The notes: generated by a model not told the origin, from the sequence alone. Numbered from the stretch's first letter, positions 18,844-27,928 are shown. The stretch: 64,000 nucleotides of DNA from an uncultured Bacteroidota bacterium (GCA_902526165.1 CABZKA010000003.1:16064-80063), one strand, 5' to 3'. Made by a program: numbers and translations.

Positions 18844-20339
18844 ATTTTTTGCCAAAAATATGGTGAAAAAATTATCAAAAATGTAAATAGCTCCAGCCTA
18901 CCGACCAACATTAAAAATGAACACCAAATTTTCGCAAAAGGTGTTAAGTCAGTATAAGTGAATGCAGGTCCTACAGTACCAAGAGCAGGACCAACATTAC
19001 CTATAGAGGCGGCAGAGCCACCTATTGCTGAAATAAAATCTAGACCTTGGATACTCAATACTCCTGCTCCAATTATAAAAAGAATTAGATATAGCATAAA
19101 AAAACCTAGGATATTAATAATAACTTCTTTTTTAACAACATTGTGATTGTATCTCAGTGGTAATACTGCATTTGGATGAAGTGCCTTTTTAAACTCCAAA
19201 AATCCATTTTTAATAAGTATTAAGAATCTAGAGATTTTAATTCCCCCAGACGTAGATCCAGATGACGCGCCCAAAAACATTAATCCAAAAAATAACATTG
19301 TTAAAAATGGTGTCCATCCAGCAAAATTTGCAGTAACAAAACCTGTCGTTGTAATTATCGCAACAATTTGAAAAAGGGCGTGTCTGAAACTTGATTCTAG
19401 CTTTCCAAAAATTTCAGGATGTTCAAAGCTTGTTTGTTGTAAATCAACATAATTATAAACACTGAAAGATGTAATTAATACAAAAACTAGTATGAATGAG
19501 ATATACCATGAAAATTCTGTATTTGAAAATAGTTTTTTGAAATTACCAATCAAAGCAGAATAAATCAATAAATAATTTGTTCCAGCTAAAATCATAAAAA
19601 AAATAACTATATATTGAATTGCTGGTGTAGAGTTCCAATACGCCAAACTTTCATTTTTGGTGGAAAAACCGCCTGTTGCAATATTACTCATTGAATGATT
19701 CAATGCATCAAAAAAACTCATTCCAGCAATACTCAAAGCTAAAGTTTCAAAAATTGTAAGTCCAAAGTAAATAAACCAAAGTCTTTTTGCTGTAGCACTA
19801 ATTCTTGGATGAATTTTATCACCGCTTATGCCTGAACCAGGTACTTCGGCTGAAAATAATTGCATACCGCCAATACCTAACAAGGGTAAAATTGCAATTG
19901 CCAGTACTATAATTCCCATACCACCAAGCCAATGGGTCATACTTCTCCAAAAAACAATACTCTTTGGAAGTGATTCAACATCATCTAAAATTGTTGAACC
20001 GGTAGCTGTATATCCTGACATTGTTTCAAAAAAAATATCTGAAAAAGAAGTGATTGAGTTAGTCAAATAATAAGGAAACATCCCAGAGAGTACCATAGTT
20101 AACCAGCCTACAGTAACTATTAAATAACCATCTCTTTTATTTATTTGCCTAATACTATTTTTATTAAAATACATTAAAATCATACCAAATGAAATTAATA
20201 AAATTGAGGATGTAACAATTTCCTTGACAACACCATCATTAAATATCAAACTAACACCAGCAGTGATTAGCATAGCAGTGCCATTGAATATTAGTAACAA
20301 CCCTATTATGTAAAATATTAATTTAAAATTTAGCCTCAT
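18840..20339 (-). CDS. trkH: Potassium uptake protein TrkH
   Basis: 499 residues, about ten membrane helices, Trk/Ktr/HKT superfamily. Four pore-loop repeats carry the selectivity glycines, including MSGYTATGSTI, SNIATGGFST, TTTGF and ASIGNVGPA. The C-terminus GRLELFTFLIIF is typical. It forms the membrane channel of the Trk K+ uptake system, gated by TrkA. It lies 2 bases downstream of trkA and its stop overlaps the convergent aminotransferase stop. Confidence 0.97.
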   Translation of the reverse strand: MRLNFKLIFYIIGLLLIFNGTAMLITAGVSLIFNDGVVKEIVTSSILLISFGMILMYFNKNSIRQINKRDGYLIVTVGWLTMVLSGMFPYYLTNSITSFSDIFFETMSGYTATGSTILDDVESLPKSIVFWRSMTHWLGGMGIIVLAIAILPLLGIGGMQLFSAEVPGSGISGDKIHPRISATAKRLWFIYFGLTIFETLALSIAGMSFFDALNHSMSNIATGGFSTKNESLAYWNSTPAIQYIVIFFMILAGTNYLLIYSALIGNFKKLFSNTEFSWYISFILVFVLITSFSVYNYVDLQQTSFEHPEIFGKLESSFRHALFQIVAIITTTGFVTANFAGWTPFLTMLFFGLMFLGASSGSTSGGIKISRFLILIKNGFLEFKKALHPNAVLPLRYNHNVVKKEVIINILGFFMLYLILFIIGAGVLSIQGLDFISAIGGSAASIGNVGPALGTVGPAFTYTDLTPFAKIWCSFLMLVGRLELFTFLIIFSPYFWQKI

Positions 20340-20341
20340 GA

Positions 20342-21691
20342 CTAACGGAAAAGTTTCTCAACTTTATTAATTGCGCTATAAAGGGAACAAACTAAAATCT
20401 TATCCCCTTTAAGTATTTTAAAATCACCAAGAGCTATCATACCTATACCATTTCTAATAACACCACCAACAATTGATGACCTAGGAAAATCTAAATCCTT
20501 TATTTTTTTGCCTTTTACTTTTGAGTCTTTTGATATTAAAAACTCTAATACTTCTGCATTCATATTATTTAACTTATTAAGCTCTAAAACATTTCCCTTT
20601 CTAATAAACCTAAAAATCTCATTTGCAGCCAAAAGTTTCTTATTGACTAGAGTATCTACGCCAATTGACTCAGATAATTCAAAATAATCTGTATTATCAA
20701 CAATCGCTATTGTTCTTTTGATATCCTTTGACTTTGCCATTAAACAAGACATTATATTTTTTTGAGAATCACCTGTAGTAGCAATAAATGCATCCATATC
20801 CTCAAGACTTTCCTCACTTAGTAGGTCAACACGGGTCCCATCAATATTGAGTACTAAAACTTCAGGAAGTAAATCAGCAATTCTCTCAGCTTTTAACTTA
20901 TCAGATTCTACTAATTTTACACTTAGTCCTTGGTCACCCAATTCTTTAGCAACTTTAAACCCAACTCTGCCACCTCCTAAAATCATAATTTTCTGTATTT
21001 TACCTTTTTCGGTACCCATAAGCTTATAGAGCTCATCCACACCATCCTTGCATGTGACAAAATAAACGTGGTCGTCAGTCTTAAAAATTGTATTTCCTCT
21101 CGGGATAATAGCATTGTGAGTACCACTTCTTTCGATAGCTATTGGCATAAATTTAATTCCAGGGTATACCATTGCTGCATCCATGACGGTTTTGCCAACA
21201 AAAGGGGCATCGCTTTGTATTTTTGCAGCCATCATTTTTAAAGCACCCTCCTCGAAATCATGACTGTTAGTAAAACCTGACTCGTTGACTAATAATTTTA
21301 CTTCTTCAGAAGCTAAGTTTTCAGGGGAAATCATTGCATCAATGCCTAACGACTGAAGATCAAATTCACTAGAATCTTCAATAAATTCTGCATTATTAAT
21401 TCTTGCAATTGTTCTTTTGGCACCTAATTTTTTTGATAAAAAACAAGTCAATAAATTCACAGATTCACTCGCCGTAACTCCTATAACCAAGTCTGCATTA
21501 GAAACACCAGATTTTTTTAATGTTTTTGGTGATGATGAGTCACCATTTATAACATTAATGTCAAGATAATTTTCACCATCTTTGAGATTAATTTGATTAT
21601 TATCAATTAATGTAATATCGTGTGACTCGGAAGAAAGTAATTTCGATAAATGCAATCCAACCTCACCTGCACCAGCAATAACAATTCTCAT
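20342..21691 (-). CDS. trkA: Trk potassium transport regulatory protein TrkA
   Basis: 449 residues, two tandem RCK units, each a Rossmann TrkA-N domain plus TrkA-C. The first nucleotide-binding motif is IVIAGAGEVGLHLSK at the N-terminus. The second is IMILGGGRVGFKVAKELG near residue 232. It binds NAD(H)/ATP in the cytosol and gates TrkH. It is first in the trkA-trkH pair, with a TATATTTG element 23 bases before the ATG. Confidence 0.97.
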   Translation of the reverse strand: MRIVIAGAGEVGLHLSKLLSSESHDITLIDNNQINLKDGENYLDINVINGDSSSPKTLKKSGVSNADLVIGVTASESVNLLTCFLSKKLGAKRTIARINNAEFIEDSSEFDLQSLGIDAMISPENLASEEVKLLVNESGFTNSHDFEEGALKMMAAKIQSDAPFVGKTVMDAAMVYPGIKFMPIAIERSGTHNAIIPRGNTIFKTDDHVYFVTCKDGVDELYKLMGTEKGKIQKIMILGGGRVGFKVAKELGDQGLSVKLVESDKLKAERIADLLPEVLVLNIDGTRVDLLSEESLEDMDAFIATTGDSQKNIMSCLMAKSKDIKRTIAIVDNTDYFELSESIGVDTLVNKKLLAANEIFRFIRKGNVLELNKLNNMNAEVLEFLISKDSKVKGKKIKDLDFPRSSIVGGVIRNGIGMIALGDFKILKGDKILVCSLYSAINKVEKLFR

Positions 21692-21714
21692 TATTGTAAG
21701 TTTGATAACACCGA

Positions 21715-21722
21715 CAAATATA
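21715..21722 (-). promoter_or_regulatory. Candidate -7 element for trkA-trkH
   Basis: Minus-strand TATATTTG, an exact TAnnTTTG match, ending 23 bases before the trkA ATG in the 95-base divergent gap with porT. No clear -33 TTTG is visible. Confidence 0.5.
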
Positions 21723-21786
21723 CTTGATTTTAAAGATTTAATTAAAAAATTATTTACTTCCTTTGTTTATTGATCAATAAAACAAT

Positions 21787-22470
21787 ATGTTAAGGTATAC
21801 TGTTCCATGTTTTTTTCTTTTTGTTCAGATGTTAAGCTCTCAATTTACTAATCTGCCCAACTTCGACGAAAAAAAAATTAGATTTGGTTACTTCATTGGT
21901 CTTAATCAATATGATTTTAAAATAAACTATAATGTAAATCCAGAGTATTCTATTAAAGTTAACAGAGGAACTGGAATTAATGTAGGTTTAATTGGTGAGT
22001 TAAAGATTAATGATAACATTAGACTGAGCCTTGAACCAGGACTATTCTCAAACAATAAAGAATTAATATTTAATGAAAGAAGTCAATTTACAAGTTACAA
22101 TGACACAGTCTGGAATGTCAAATCAAATAATGTTCATTTGCCCATACTAATTAAATATAGTTCGAAGAGAATTGGTAATGTGAGGCCATATTTAAAAGGT
22201 GGTTTTTCAACTTCGTTGAATTTGGGTAACATAGAAAATAATTTAGAAAGCTATGGGATAGCAAATAATCACTTTAATAAGGTTAATTTCTATTATGAAC
22301 TATCATTTGGTATAGATTTTTATCTCAGATATTTTAAATTTTCACCATCTGTAAGAGGGGTTTTCTCGCTAAAAAATGAGAAAAAGAAAAATATTCCAGA
22401 CAATCCTTGGACTGGTTACGTTAATAAATTTTTTACTCGGGCAATTTTTATAAACTTTAGTTTCTATTAA
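21787..22470 (+). CDS. porT: Type IX secretion / outer-membrane protein PorT
   Basis: 227 residues, signal peptide (cleavage near LSSQ) followed by an eight-stranded outer-membrane barrel of the PorT type. The match to family sequences I remember is close at NLPNFDEKKIRFGYFIGLNQYDFK, INVGLIGELKIND, LEPGL, HLPILIKYSSKRIGNVRPYLKGG, FYYELSFGIDFYLRYFKFSPSVRGVFS and the end NPWTGYVN...INFSFY. PorT is needed for type IX secretion and gliding in model species. The stop codon overlaps that of the convergent methyltransferase gene within TTAA. Confidence 0.9.
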   Translation: MLRYTVPCFFLFVQMLSSQFTNLPNFDEKKIRFGYFIGLNQYDFKINYNVNPEYSIKVNRGTGINVGLIGELKINDNIRLSLEPGLFSNNKELIFNERSQFTSYNDTVWNVKSNNVHLPILIKYSSKRIGNVRPYLKGGFSTSLNLGNIENNLESYGIANNHFNKVNFYYELSFGIDFYLRYFKFSPSVRGVFSLKNEKKKNIPDNPWTGYVNKFFTRAIFINFSFY

Positions 22471-23186
22471 ACCCCAGTAATTTTACTTAAAAAAATAGAT
22501 ACAGAAATTGATAAGTTTAAACTATCAGGTGACGAATTCTGATTGATTTTGGGAATTGATATGTAATCGCTAATTTCATTTTTAATATTTTCTGAGATTC
22601 CATTTGATTCCGAACCAAAAATTAAGATCCCATCAAAATTTTGAAAACTAAAATCACTGATTGACTTACTATTTAGAGATGTACCAAATATTTTTTTATT
22701 TGTTTTTTTTGTGAATTGAATCAAGTCAGTGTATATCACGTTTACAAATGATAACGAACCCATCGAAGATTGAACAACTTTACTGTTGTAGCAATCAACA
22801 GAATCTGTGCTACATATGATTTGATCAATCCCGAACCAATGACATGTTCGTATAATAGTTCCAAGATTACCAGGATCTTTAATTCGGTCGAACAAAATGT
22901 AGAAATCTCTCTTTTTTAACATTTCTTTTTTAAGATGAAAAACAGCAAGATGTTTGTTGGGGTTTTTTAATGAGCTTAGCTTATTTAGTTCATTAATACT
23001 AATTTCTATTATTTTATCTGAGCTTATCTCTTTGGGATTTGTGGAGTATATTTCAAAGAGTTCATAATCAGATTTTAAAAATTCATCAATTGATTTTTTG
23101 CCCTCAACAATAAATAATTTTTTTTCTTTCCTGTTTCTTTTTCGTTTAATTTGTCTAATGAGATTTATTTGATTTTTGGTAACCAT
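22467..23186 (-). CDS. RNA methyltransferase of the SpoU/TrmH family
   Basis: 239 residues, a SPOUT knot-type methyltransferase. A substrate-binding N-terminal domain (KKLFIVEGKKSIDEF) precedes the catalytic domain with motif 1 FDRIKDPGNLGTIIRT near residue 105, motif 2 IFGSESNGIS (Ser-Glu in place of the common Asn-Glu), and motif 3 SIPKINQN...SLNLSISVSIFL. The target nucleotide, in tRNA or 23S rRNA, cannot be set from sequence. It is divergent from the Omp85 gene with under 30 bases between starts. Confidence 0.92.
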   Translation of the reverse strand: MVTKNQINLIRQIKRKRNRKEKKLFIVEGKKSIDEFLKSDYELFEIYSTNPKEISSDKIIEISINELNKLSSLKNPNKHLAVFHLKKEMLKKRDFYILFDRIKDPGNLGTIIRTCHWFGIDQIICSTDSVDCYNSKVVQSSMGSLSFVNVIYTDLIQFTKKTNKKIFGTSLNSKSISDFSFQNFDGILIFGSESNGISENIKNEISDYISIPKINQNSSPDSLNLSISVSIFLSKITGV

Positions 23187-23197
23187 TTAATTAGATG

Positions 23198-23205
23198 TAT
23201 TTTTG
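23198..23205 (+). promoter_or_regulatory. Candidate -7 element before the Omp85-family gene
   Basis: TATTTTTG fits TAnnTTTG and ends 9 bases before the ATG at 23215. This would give an almost leaderless transcript. Confidence 0.35.
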
Positions 23206-23214
23206 AAAATATAT

Positions 23215-25614
23215 ATGAAAATAAATTTTTTAAAAATAATAATCATTTTTTTTCTAATCATATTTTTTGGTTCTTGCTCAATTACCAAAAATTTAGATGT
23301 GAATGATTATATTCTTGAAAAAAACAGATTAATAGTTAATGATAAGCTTATTCAAAGTGATTCCCTAAGTAGATTAATTATTCAAGAACAAAATAAAAAG
23401 TTTTTTGGGATCCCAATTCAATCATTGATTTATCAATCAGCTAGTAAAAACTCAGATAGTATATTTAGAATTTGGGAACAAAATAAAAATAAGAGAAAAG
23501 GATTAAAAAAATTCTTATCTGAAAAACAATTTTTTCAATTAAAAAATTATCACAAAAACTGGAATGAATGGAAATTAAAAAATGGTAAACCTATTGCATT
23601 AATTGATTCACTTAAAATTAGTCAAAGCTTAAATAATTTTAGGTCTTATTTCCAAAATATAGGATACTTAGAGAACACAGCTGAGTTTAAATTATTAAAA
23701 AATAATTTGAAGGAAAGGTATGCAACTGTTGATTACATTATTAAAACAGGCCCTCAATATTATATTGGTGATGTTAGTCTAGTTACAAAATCAAAAATTA
23801 TTGATTCTATTTTTTACAATGACATAGAAAAATCATTTTTAAAAAAAAATGGAGTATTTGAAACACTGAATTTTCAAAAGGAGCGAGATAGAATTAACAG
23901 TTTAATGAAGGATAATGGAATTTACAATTTCCAAATCAATTCGATTTTTTTTGACGTTGAAATTGATTCAACGAGAGAAGTTTATTCACTTCCTGTAAAT
24001 ATTATTGTAGAAGGGGATGATTACAGAAAACATAATATAAAAGAGATAAATTTTATAAACGTGAAAAACGGTGAGGAATATAAAGAGAAAAGTTTTTTAA
24101 CAAATCAAATTGAATTTAGGGAGAATGAGCCATTCAATGACTCACTAAGATCAAAGACTATTCAAAATTTAAACAATTTAGACTTATTCTCATTTCCCTC
24201 AATCGGATATGAATACCTTAGTGAATCAGACAGTGAACTTTCTGCAAATATTTTTCTCAACCCAAAAAAAAAGTATGGTTTAGGTTTTGGATTTGACATA
24301 AAACAGTCTGATATTGAGGATATTGGTATTTCTTTTGAAAACAGATTTAAATCTAGAAATATCTTTAAAAATGGAGAAAATTTAGAACTGTCTGCAGTAG
24401 GATCAATTGGTAAATCAAATGACGTTACAATTTCACAAGTTTATTTTGACGCCACCCTTAGGCTTCCCAAATTTATTTTTTTTGGAAGTTTAAAAAAAAG
24501 ATTTGGATCTGACATAATGTCGTTTATTAGTTTTGGATCCACGAACCAAAAAAATATTGGTTTGGATAGAACAAGTTTTAGATTCAACCTAAACTACGCA
24601 TGGGAAAACAAAAATAATTTTTTGAATTTTTCTTTGTCTGATGTAGAATTAATTAATAATAGAAATATTAATAACTATTTCAATATCTATACAAACTCTT
24701 ACCATCAATTAAACCAGATAGCACAAAATAACACATCTGACCCAAAGTACTTTTTTGAAGATAATTTATCAATACCAACTGGCGTCGATAGTTTTATAAA
24801 TGATGTTTTGAATGGTTCCTTAACTTTATTCGAACAAAGTGATGTGCAAAGGATTCAGTATATTGAAAATAGAAGAAATCGATTAACAAGTAATAACCTA
24901 ATAATCGGTTCTACTTTTACAGTTTCAAACAATTATGATAATAGATATGACAAGGGAGATTTCAAACAGTGGCGATTTAAATTAAAAACTGCTGGCAACT
25001 TGACTAGTATATTTGCAAAAAAGAATTCTGATGGATATAGAAGAATTTCTGACCTAAAATTTTCTCAATTTATTAAAACTGAGTTTAGTTATATAAGACA
25101 CTGGAATATATCTGACAATTCACTATTTGCATTTAGATATTTTTCAGGAATTGCTATTCCATTTGGAAATTCTGATAATATACCTTTTTCAGAATCATTT
25201 TTTGGAGGTGGTTCTAATGATAACCGTGCTTGGCAAGTGTATCGATTAGGGCCAGGAAGTAGTGGGAGCTCGAACGAATTTAATGAGGCTAACTTCAAAC
25301 TAGCGCTAAATTTTGAATATAGGTTTAATATTTTAGGAAGGTTTAATGGAGCGCTATTTAGCGACTTTGGTAATATTTGGAATGTTCTTGATGATAACAA
25401 TGATAAAGAAAGAACATTTGAAAGTTTTAAGGATCTAAATGAAATTGCAATAGGCTCAGGATTTGGACTAAGATATGATTCAAGTTTGTTTATTTTTAGA
25501 TTGGATATGGGCTTAAAGACCTATAATCCGGCTGCTGTAAAAAATAGACGTTGGTTTAAAGATTTTACTCTTAAAAAAGCTGTTTTTAATATTGGTCTAA
25601 ATTATCCTTTCTAA
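23215..25614 (+). CDS. BamA/TamA (Omp85) family outer-membrane lipoprotein
   Basis: 799 residues from ATG 23215. A TTG at 23203 would add four residues, but it lies within the probable promoter. The lipoprotein signal (IIFFGSC, about Cys21) is followed by POTRA-like repeats to about residue 380 and a C-terminal beta-barrel ending in the outer-membrane signature GLNYPF. The surface-antigen motif GGSNDNRAWQVYRLGPGSS near residue 670 is the typical Omp85 lid strand. It resembles TamA-type proteins more than BamA. It likely inserts or exports outer-membrane components. It is intact, with no paralogue in this window. Confidence 0.9.
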   Translation: MKINFLKIIIIFFLIIFFGSCSITKNLDVNDYILEKNRLIVNDKLIQSDSLSRLIIQEQNKKFFGIPIQSLIYQSASKNSDSIFRIWEQNKNKRKGLKKFLSEKQFFQLKNYHKNWNEWKLKNGKPIALIDSLKISQSLNNFRSYFQNIGYLENTAEFKLLKNNLKERYATVDYIIKTGPQYYIGDVSLVTKSKIIDSIFYNDIEKSFLKKNGVFETLNFQKERDRINSLMKDNGIYNFQINSIFFDVEIDSTREVYSLPVNIIVEGDDYRKHNIKEINFINVKNGEEYKEKSFLTNQIEFRENEPFNDSLRSKTIQNLNNLDLFSFPSIGYEYLSESDSELSANIFLNPKKKYGLGFGFDIKQSDIEDIGISFENRFKSRNIFKNGENLELSAVGSIGKSNDVTISQVYFDATLRLPKFIFFGSLKKRFGSDIMSFISFGSTNQKNIGLDRTSFRFNLNYAWENKNNFLNFSLSDVELINNRNINNYFNIYTNSYHQLNQIAQNNTSDPKYFFEDNLSIPTGVDSFINDVLNGSLTLFEQSDVQRIQYIENRRNRLTSNNLIIGSTFTVSNNYDNRYDKGDFKQWRFKLKTAGNLTSIFAKKNSDGYRRISDLKFSQFIKTEFSYIRHWNISDNSLFAFRYFSGIAIPFGNSDNIPFSESFFGGGSNDNRAWQVYRLGPGSSGSSNEFNEANFKLALNFEYRFNILGRFNGALFSDFGNIWNVLDDNNDKERTFESFKDLNEIAIGSGFGLRYDSSLFIFRLDMGLKTYNPAAVKNRRWFKDFTLKKAVFNIGLNYPF

Positions 25615-25635
25615 CTTACATATTTCTTACTACTT

Positions 25636-25643
25636 TAGCTTTG
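25636..25643 (+). promoter_or_regulatory. Candidate -7 element immediately before fbaA
   Basis: TAGCTTTG matches TAnnTTTG and ends 7 bases before the fbaA ATG at 25651, in the 36-base gap after the Omp85 gene. The distance suggests a leaderless or very short-leader transcript. Confidence 0.35.
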
Positions 25644-25650
25644 ATTCTTT

Positions 25651-26700
25651 ATGGGAGTATTAACAGGGAATGATGTTCAAAAACTATTTGATTTAGCAAA
25701 GAAAAAAAACTTTGCAATGCCAGCAGTAAATGTTGTTGGTTCTAATTCAATAAATGCCACTCTTGAGACTGCCAAAAAACTTAATGCACCTGTTATAATC
25801 CAATTTTCAAATGGAGGTGCATTGTTTAATGCAGGAAAAAGTCTTAACAATGAAAATCAAAAAGCAGCTGTAGCAGGTGCAATTTCTGGTGCCAAGCATG
25901 TTCATGAGATAAGTAAACTATACGATGTTAAAGTTATATTACACACCGATCACGCATCTAGGAAGCTTTTGCCATGGATTGATGGAATAATGATAGAGAA
26001 TGAAAAAAATTTTAAAAATTATGGTTACCCCCTGTTCAGCTCACACATGATAGATCTCTCTGAAGAAGATATAGAAAAAAATATTAGCACTTGTGAGAAA
26101 TATCTGAGAAGAATGTCAAAGATAGGAATTACACTTGAAATTGAACTAGGTGTAACTGGGGGTGAGGAAGACGGTGTTGATAATACAGACATTGATAGTT
26201 CAAAATTATATACTCAACCCGAAGAAGTAGCTTATGCTTATGAACGTCTAATTAAAATAAGTGATAAATTCACTGTTGCTGCAGCTTTTGGAAATGTTCA
26301 TGGTGTTTATAGCCCCGGTAATGTAAAATTGACTCCAAAGATTTTAAGAAATTCTCAGGAATATATTTCTAAAAAATTTAAAGTTCCTAGTAATTCAATA
26401 AATTTTGTTTTTCATGGAGGTTCTGGATCCACGGTTGAAGAAATACGTGAGGCAATTTCATATGGAGCTGTAAAAATGAACATCGACACTGACATGCAAT
26501 ATGCATTTATGTCAGGTAGTAGAGATTATTTTACAAAAAATATTGATTATTTAAAGTCTCAAATAGGAAATCCTGAAGGAAATGAAATACCTAATAAAAA
26601 ATATTATGACCCTAGAGTTTGGCTGAGAAAATCTGAAAAATCTTTTGTTAAAAGGTTAGAAAAAGCGTTTAAAGATTTAAATAATGTTAATACTTTATAA
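25651..26700 (+). CDS. fbaA: Class II fructose-bisphosphate aldolase
   Basis: 349 residues. It splits fructose 1,6-bisphosphate into two triose phosphates with a catalytic zinc ion. Zinc and substrate motifs are VILHTDHASRKLLPWIDG near residue 93 (His, Asp), LEIELGVTGGEEDGVDN (a Glu-rich loop typical of class IIA), FGNVHGVYSPGNVKL (zinc His) and INFVFHGGSGST (zinc His plus phosphate-binding Gly). The stop is directly followed by the accD ATG with no spacer. Gluconeogenic use is as likely as glycolytic. Confidence 0.97.
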   Translation: MGVLTGNDVQKLFDLAKKKNFAMPAVNVVGSNSINATLETAKKLNAPVIIQFSNGGALFNAGKSLNNENQKAAVAGAISGAKHVHEISKLYDVKVILHTDHASRKLLPWIDGIMIENEKNFKNYGYPLFSSHMIDLSEEDIEKNISTCEKYLRRMSKIGITLEIELGVTGGEEDGVDNTDIDSSKLYTQPEEVAYAYERLIKISDKFTVAAAFGNVHGVYSPGNVKLTPKILRNSQEYISKKFKVPSNSINFVFHGGSGSTVEEIREAISYGAVKMNIDTDMQYAFMSGSRDYFTKNIDYLKSQIGNPEGNEIPNKKYYDPRVWLRKSEKSFVKRLEKAFKDLNNVNTL

Positions 26701-27566
26701 ATGGCTTGGTTTCGTCGAAAATTAAAAGGAATAAGGACTGAGACTAAAGAAAAAAAGATACTCCTGAAGGTCTATGGCATAAGACACCCTCCGGAAATAT
26801 AGTTGATAATGATGAGCTGATTAAGAATAATTTCGTTTCTCCAGCAGACAATTTCCACTTAAGAATTGGTTCAGATGAATATTTCAAAATCATTTTTGAT
26901 AGCGATTATGAAATTCTTTTCGAAAATCTTAAAAGTACTGACCCATTAAACTTCAAAGACTCCAAAAGTTATAAGGATAGAATTGAACAGGCAAAAAATA
27001 AGAGCGGCTTAAATGAAGCAATTAAAGTTGGGTTTGGTAAGTCATTTTCAAAAAATATAACAATAGCAGCTATGGATTTCAAGTATATTGGGGGTTCAAT
27101 GGGGTCAGTTGTAGGTGAAAAGATTTCCAGAGCTATCGATCATTCTATTCAAAATAAAAGTCCTCTTTTGATAATTTCAAAATCTGGTGGTGCTAGAATG
27201 ATGGAAGGTGCAATATCATTAATGCAAATGGCAAAGACCTCAGCAAAATTAACACAACTGTCTGACAAGAAAATTCCTTACATATCACTATGTACAGATC
27301 CAACAACTGGGGGAACAACTGCATCTTTCGCAATGCTTGGAGATATTATTATTTCAGAACCTGGTGCTTTAATAGGCTTTGCTGGTCCGAGAGTTGTAAA
27401 GGATACAACCGGTCAAGATTTACCATCAGGATTTCAAAGTTCAGAGTTTTTATTGGAGCATGGTTTTATAGATTTTATTTCCAACAGAAATGATTTAAAA
27501 TATAAGATCAATTTTTTTATAGACTTAATCCAAAATAAACCACTCAGAAATTATAATTATAACTAA
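26701..27566 (+). CDS. accD: Acetyl-CoA carboxylase carboxyltransferase subunit beta, frame interrupted at a slippery A7 run
   Basis: This subunit of the carboxyltransferase makes malonyl-CoA for fatty-acid synthesis. From ATG 26701 the zero frame gives [19 protein letters not shown] and then runs out of family sequence to a TAG at 26800-26802. A -1 shift at 26751-26757 (A AAA AAG) continues with [14 protein letters not shown] and remains open to the TAA at 27566, for 288 residues in total. The core is normal: [26 protein letters not shown] and [15 protein letters not shown]. All four zinc-finger cysteines are replaced ([14 protein letters not shown]). An ATG at 27072 would give only 164 residues. 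It is either a homopolymer indel or a recoding site. Confidence 0.9.
26751..26757 (+). other. Slippery heptamer A AAA AAG in accD
   Basis: The zero-frame codons are GAA AAA AAG, so the heptamer is in the exact phase required for tandem -1 slippage. After the slip the next codon is GAT (26757-26759), which starts the conserved DTPEGLW segment. One more A in the run (A8) would give the same protein without shifting. A weak hairpin (26770-26785, GTCT...AGAC) begins 12 bases downstream. Confidence 0.6.
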
Positions 27567-27576
27567 AAAAAAATTT

Positions 27577-27584
27577 TATATTTG
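27577..27584 (+). promoter_or_regulatory. Candidate -7 element before rpsO
   Basis: TATATTTG, an exact TAnnTTTG match, lies between the accD stop and the rpsO ATG and ends 16 bases before it. It would let rpsO-pnp be transcribed independently of fbaA-accD. No -33 TTTG is evident. Confidence 0.5.
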
Positions 27585-27600
27585 CCCCACAATTGAAATA

Positions 27601-27870
27601 ATGTATCTATCAAGTGAAATAAAAGAAGAAATTTTTAAAGATAATGGTAAGTCTGAAAAAGATTCTGGATCAATTGAAGGCCAGGTCGCCCTTTTTACAA
27701 ACAGAATTAATCATCTTACTAGTCATTTAAAGAAAAATAAAAAAGATTTTAACACTGAAAGAGCCCTTTTAAAAATGGTTGGTAAACGAAAAAGTCTTTT
27801 AACTTATTTAAAAAACAAAAATATCGAAAGATACAGAGCAATCATAAAAAAGTTAAGCCTCAGAAAGTAA
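27601..27870 (+). CDS. rpsO: 30S ribosomal protein S15
   Basis: 89 residues, the standard length. It binds the central domain of 16S rRNA early in 30S assembly. The family core is visible: DSGSIEGQVALFTNRINHLTSHLKKNKKDFNTERALLKMVGKRKSLLTYLKNKN. The pairing rpsO-pnp is conserved widely, and in enterobacteria both are autoregulated at the RNA level. I do not see a recognisable S15-binding structure in the 16-base leader. Confidence 0.98.
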   Translation: MYLSSEIKEEIFKDNGKSEKDSGSIEGQVALFTNRINHLTSHLKKNKKDFNTERALLKMVGKRKSLLTYLKNKNIERYRAIIKKLSLRK

Positions 27871-27928
27871 TTTAAGAATATAAGTTTTCATTGGTTCTAC
27901 TCTCACAACAATTAATTAATGAAAACAA

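Noticed and set aside
26770..26785. Hairpin downstream of the accD slippery site as a frameshift stimulator
   Set aside because: Only about six base pairs with a bulge, and 12 bases from the heptamer, where stimulators usually lie 5-9 away. Too weak to claim.
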